Of a stretch of 6,912 nt of DNA, positions 6,407-6,912 are shown one piece after another (position 1 is the first letter of the stretch; each line of letters opens with the position of its first letter). The position numbers and the translations under genes are program-made. The notes below the pieces were generated by a model. That model made no database searches. It was not told the DNA's origin and saw only the letters and a list, made by a program, of their open reading frames with translations. Source of the stretch: an uncultured Bacilli bacterium (lineage in GTDB: Bacteria > Bacillota_I > Bacilli_A > RF39 > UBA660); assembly GCA_934130485.1 (NCBI GenBank), contig CAKOYE010000048.1, positions 1 to 6,912 on the forward strand, written 5' to 3'.

Positions 6407-6456
6407 AAAAAAATAAACAGTATCCATCTTAAAAAAGATTAAATACTGCTTATCTT
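6407..6456 (-). terminator. Terminator hairpin in the hamA leader (possible attenuator)
   Basis: In minus-strand RNA, bases 6456-6435 pair with 6430-6410 in about 21 pairs, with one bulged A (6440) and a UUUU loop (6431-6434). A run of U from 6413 to 6407 follows. Four of the pairs are G-U, which would be A-C mismatches in plus-strand RNA, so the structure is built for leftward transcripts. It lies between the hamA promoter-like element and the hamA ribosome binding site, with only 19 nt between the U-run and the ATG. It may end transcripts from the amidase side, attenuate hamA, or do both. Confidence 0.75.
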
Positions 6457-6464
6457 ATATAGTA

Positions 6465-6473
6465 ATTATACCA
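6465..6473 (-). promoter_or_regulatory. Extended -10 promoter of the hamA operon
   Basis: On the minus strand the bases read TGGTATAAT, a perfect TGnTATAAT element. The -35 position holds only A-rich sequence. The predicted start near 6458 is at the base of the terminator hairpin, so the hairpin would be the first thing transcribed and the leader would be about 70 nt. No other promoter fits between the hairpin and the hamA start. Confidence 0.55.
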
Positions 6474-6516
6474 TATATTTCCACAATTTTTATATTTTTG
6501 CTAATATTTTATAGTT

Positions 6517-6541
6517 AAAAATAAGTTTTTGCCTTATTTTT
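6517..6541. terminator. Short hairpin terminator after the amidase gene
   Basis: AAAAATAAG (6517-6525) and CTTATTTTT (6533-6541) form a 9-bp perfect stem around a 7-nt loop, 26 nt beyond the amidase stop codon on the minus strand. The U residues are part of the stem and it has few G-C pairs, so it is a weak terminator at best. Confidence 0.45.
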
Positions 6542-6567
6542 TTATACATTTTTTAAATTTTAATATC

Positions 6568-6873
6568 TTAATACCCAATCATTTCTTTGTAGCGGTAACT
6601 GAACTCCCCACCTCCTGCATTTATGTGATTAGATATAACAATTACATCTTTATTATTTCCAAATGCTTCTAAAATACGGTTAACCCTTTCAGTTGGTGAT
6701 ATAGTTTCATCACTTACCCTAGTCATTTTAACATCAGCACCCAATTCTTTAAATAAATCATACATATATTGTGAAATTGCTAAAGTTAATTCTTTTTCAA
6801 TTATTCCATTTCCACTAGCACCTGGATCATCACCACCATGTCCTGCATCTATAACAATTTTTAAATCTTTCAT
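6568..6873 (-). CDS. N-acetylmuramoyl-L-alanine amidase (Amidase_3), C-terminally truncated
   Basis: The family cleaves the bond between N-acetylmuramic acid and L-alanine in peptidoglycan using one zinc ion. This 101-aa product has the first zinc site DAGHGGDDPGASG (9-21, His12), the second ligand Glu26 in IEKEL, and the third in SNHINAGGG (81-89, His83). The usual domain is about 170-200 aa and carries a catalytic Glu near its C-terminus. Here the protein stops 18 residues after His83 with an odd tail, FSYRYKEMIGY (91-101). No continuation of the domain is seen in any frame in the 180 nt beyond, so a simple frameshift is excluded. There is no signal peptide. The start at 6873 has AGGAGGT 5 nt upstream and looks functional. 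It is probably an inactive remnant cut at the edge of the defence island, possibly from a prophage lysis gene or a host cell-wall enzyme. Confidence 0.8.
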   Translation of the reverse strand: MKDLKIVIDAGHGGDDPGASGNGIIEKELTLAISQYMYDLFKELGADVKMTRVSDETISPTERVNRILEAFGNNKDVIVISNHINAGGGEFSYRYKEMIGY

Positions 6874-6912
6874 AAATTACCTCCTAAATAATTTTATGAT
6901 TTACTTTAATAA

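Noticed and set aside
6388..6567. Frameshifted continuation of the amidase domain in the spacer before hamA
   Set aside because: All three minus-strand frames give stop-rich A/T sequence with no amidase-like residues, and the stretch is taken up by hairpins and a promoter.
1..6912. CRISPR array, tRNA, rRNA, insertion sequence or integrase
   Set aside because: No regularly spaced repeats, tRNA-like T-loop sequence, transposase or recombinase motifs, or long terminal repeats were found on either strand.

Overview
The window is very AT-rich (roughly three quarters A+T by eye). Genes have strong AGGAGG-type ribosome binding sites and extended -10 promoters (TGnTATAAT). TGG encodes Trp, and TGA ends the ribbon-helix-helix and hamA genes, so the standard bacterial code fits. 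A peptidoglycan amidase fragment at the right edge implies a walled cell. Together this suggests a low-GC Firmicute (Bacilli/Clostridia/Erysipelotrichia-like gut lineage). The species cannot be named from sequence alone.

The window reads as a compact defence island. Left to right: (1) 1-338 is non-coding, with a good leftward promoter at 62-89 that fires out of the window, several small inverted repeats, and a promoter/operator region for the first gene. (2) On the + strand, a 68-aa ribbon-helix-helix regulator with an AT-hook-like arm overlaps by 20 nt a complete m5C DNA methyltransferase (526-1653). (3) On the - strand, converging on the methyltransferase, lies a PD-(D/E)xK protein resembling Bpu10I-type restriction endonucleases. 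The two genes end 10 nt apart and share one perfect 18-bp bidirectional terminator hairpin. This is a complete type II R-M module. From memory, the methyltransferase target-recognition region looks like M.DdeI, so CTNAG-like specificity is predicted. (4) Reading leftward from 6387 on the - strand is hamA-hamB, a two-gene Hachiman anti-phage system (DUF1837 nuclease plus SF2 helicase), followed 16 nt later by a metallophosphoesterase with a C-terminal zinc ribbon. (5) At the right edge is a - strand Amidase_3 gene that stops after the second zinc histidine and lacks the C-terminal part of the domain.

The - strand genes hamA, hamB, metallophosphoesterase and endonuclease are co-directional with no convincing terminator between them. 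They could form one defence operon, although the endonuclease also has a promoter-like sequence of its own. The most unusual element is a strong directional terminator hairpin (6407-6456) between the likely hamA promoter (6465-6473) and the hamA start codon. If that promoter is used, every hamA transcript must read through a terminator first. This suggests leader attenuation or deliberate damping of Hachiman expression.

The systems themselves are of known types. The less familiar parts are the leader terminator, the metallophosphoesterase as a possible third Hachiman gene, the ribbon-helix-helix regulator fused by overlap to the methyltransferase, and the truncated amidase at the island edge.
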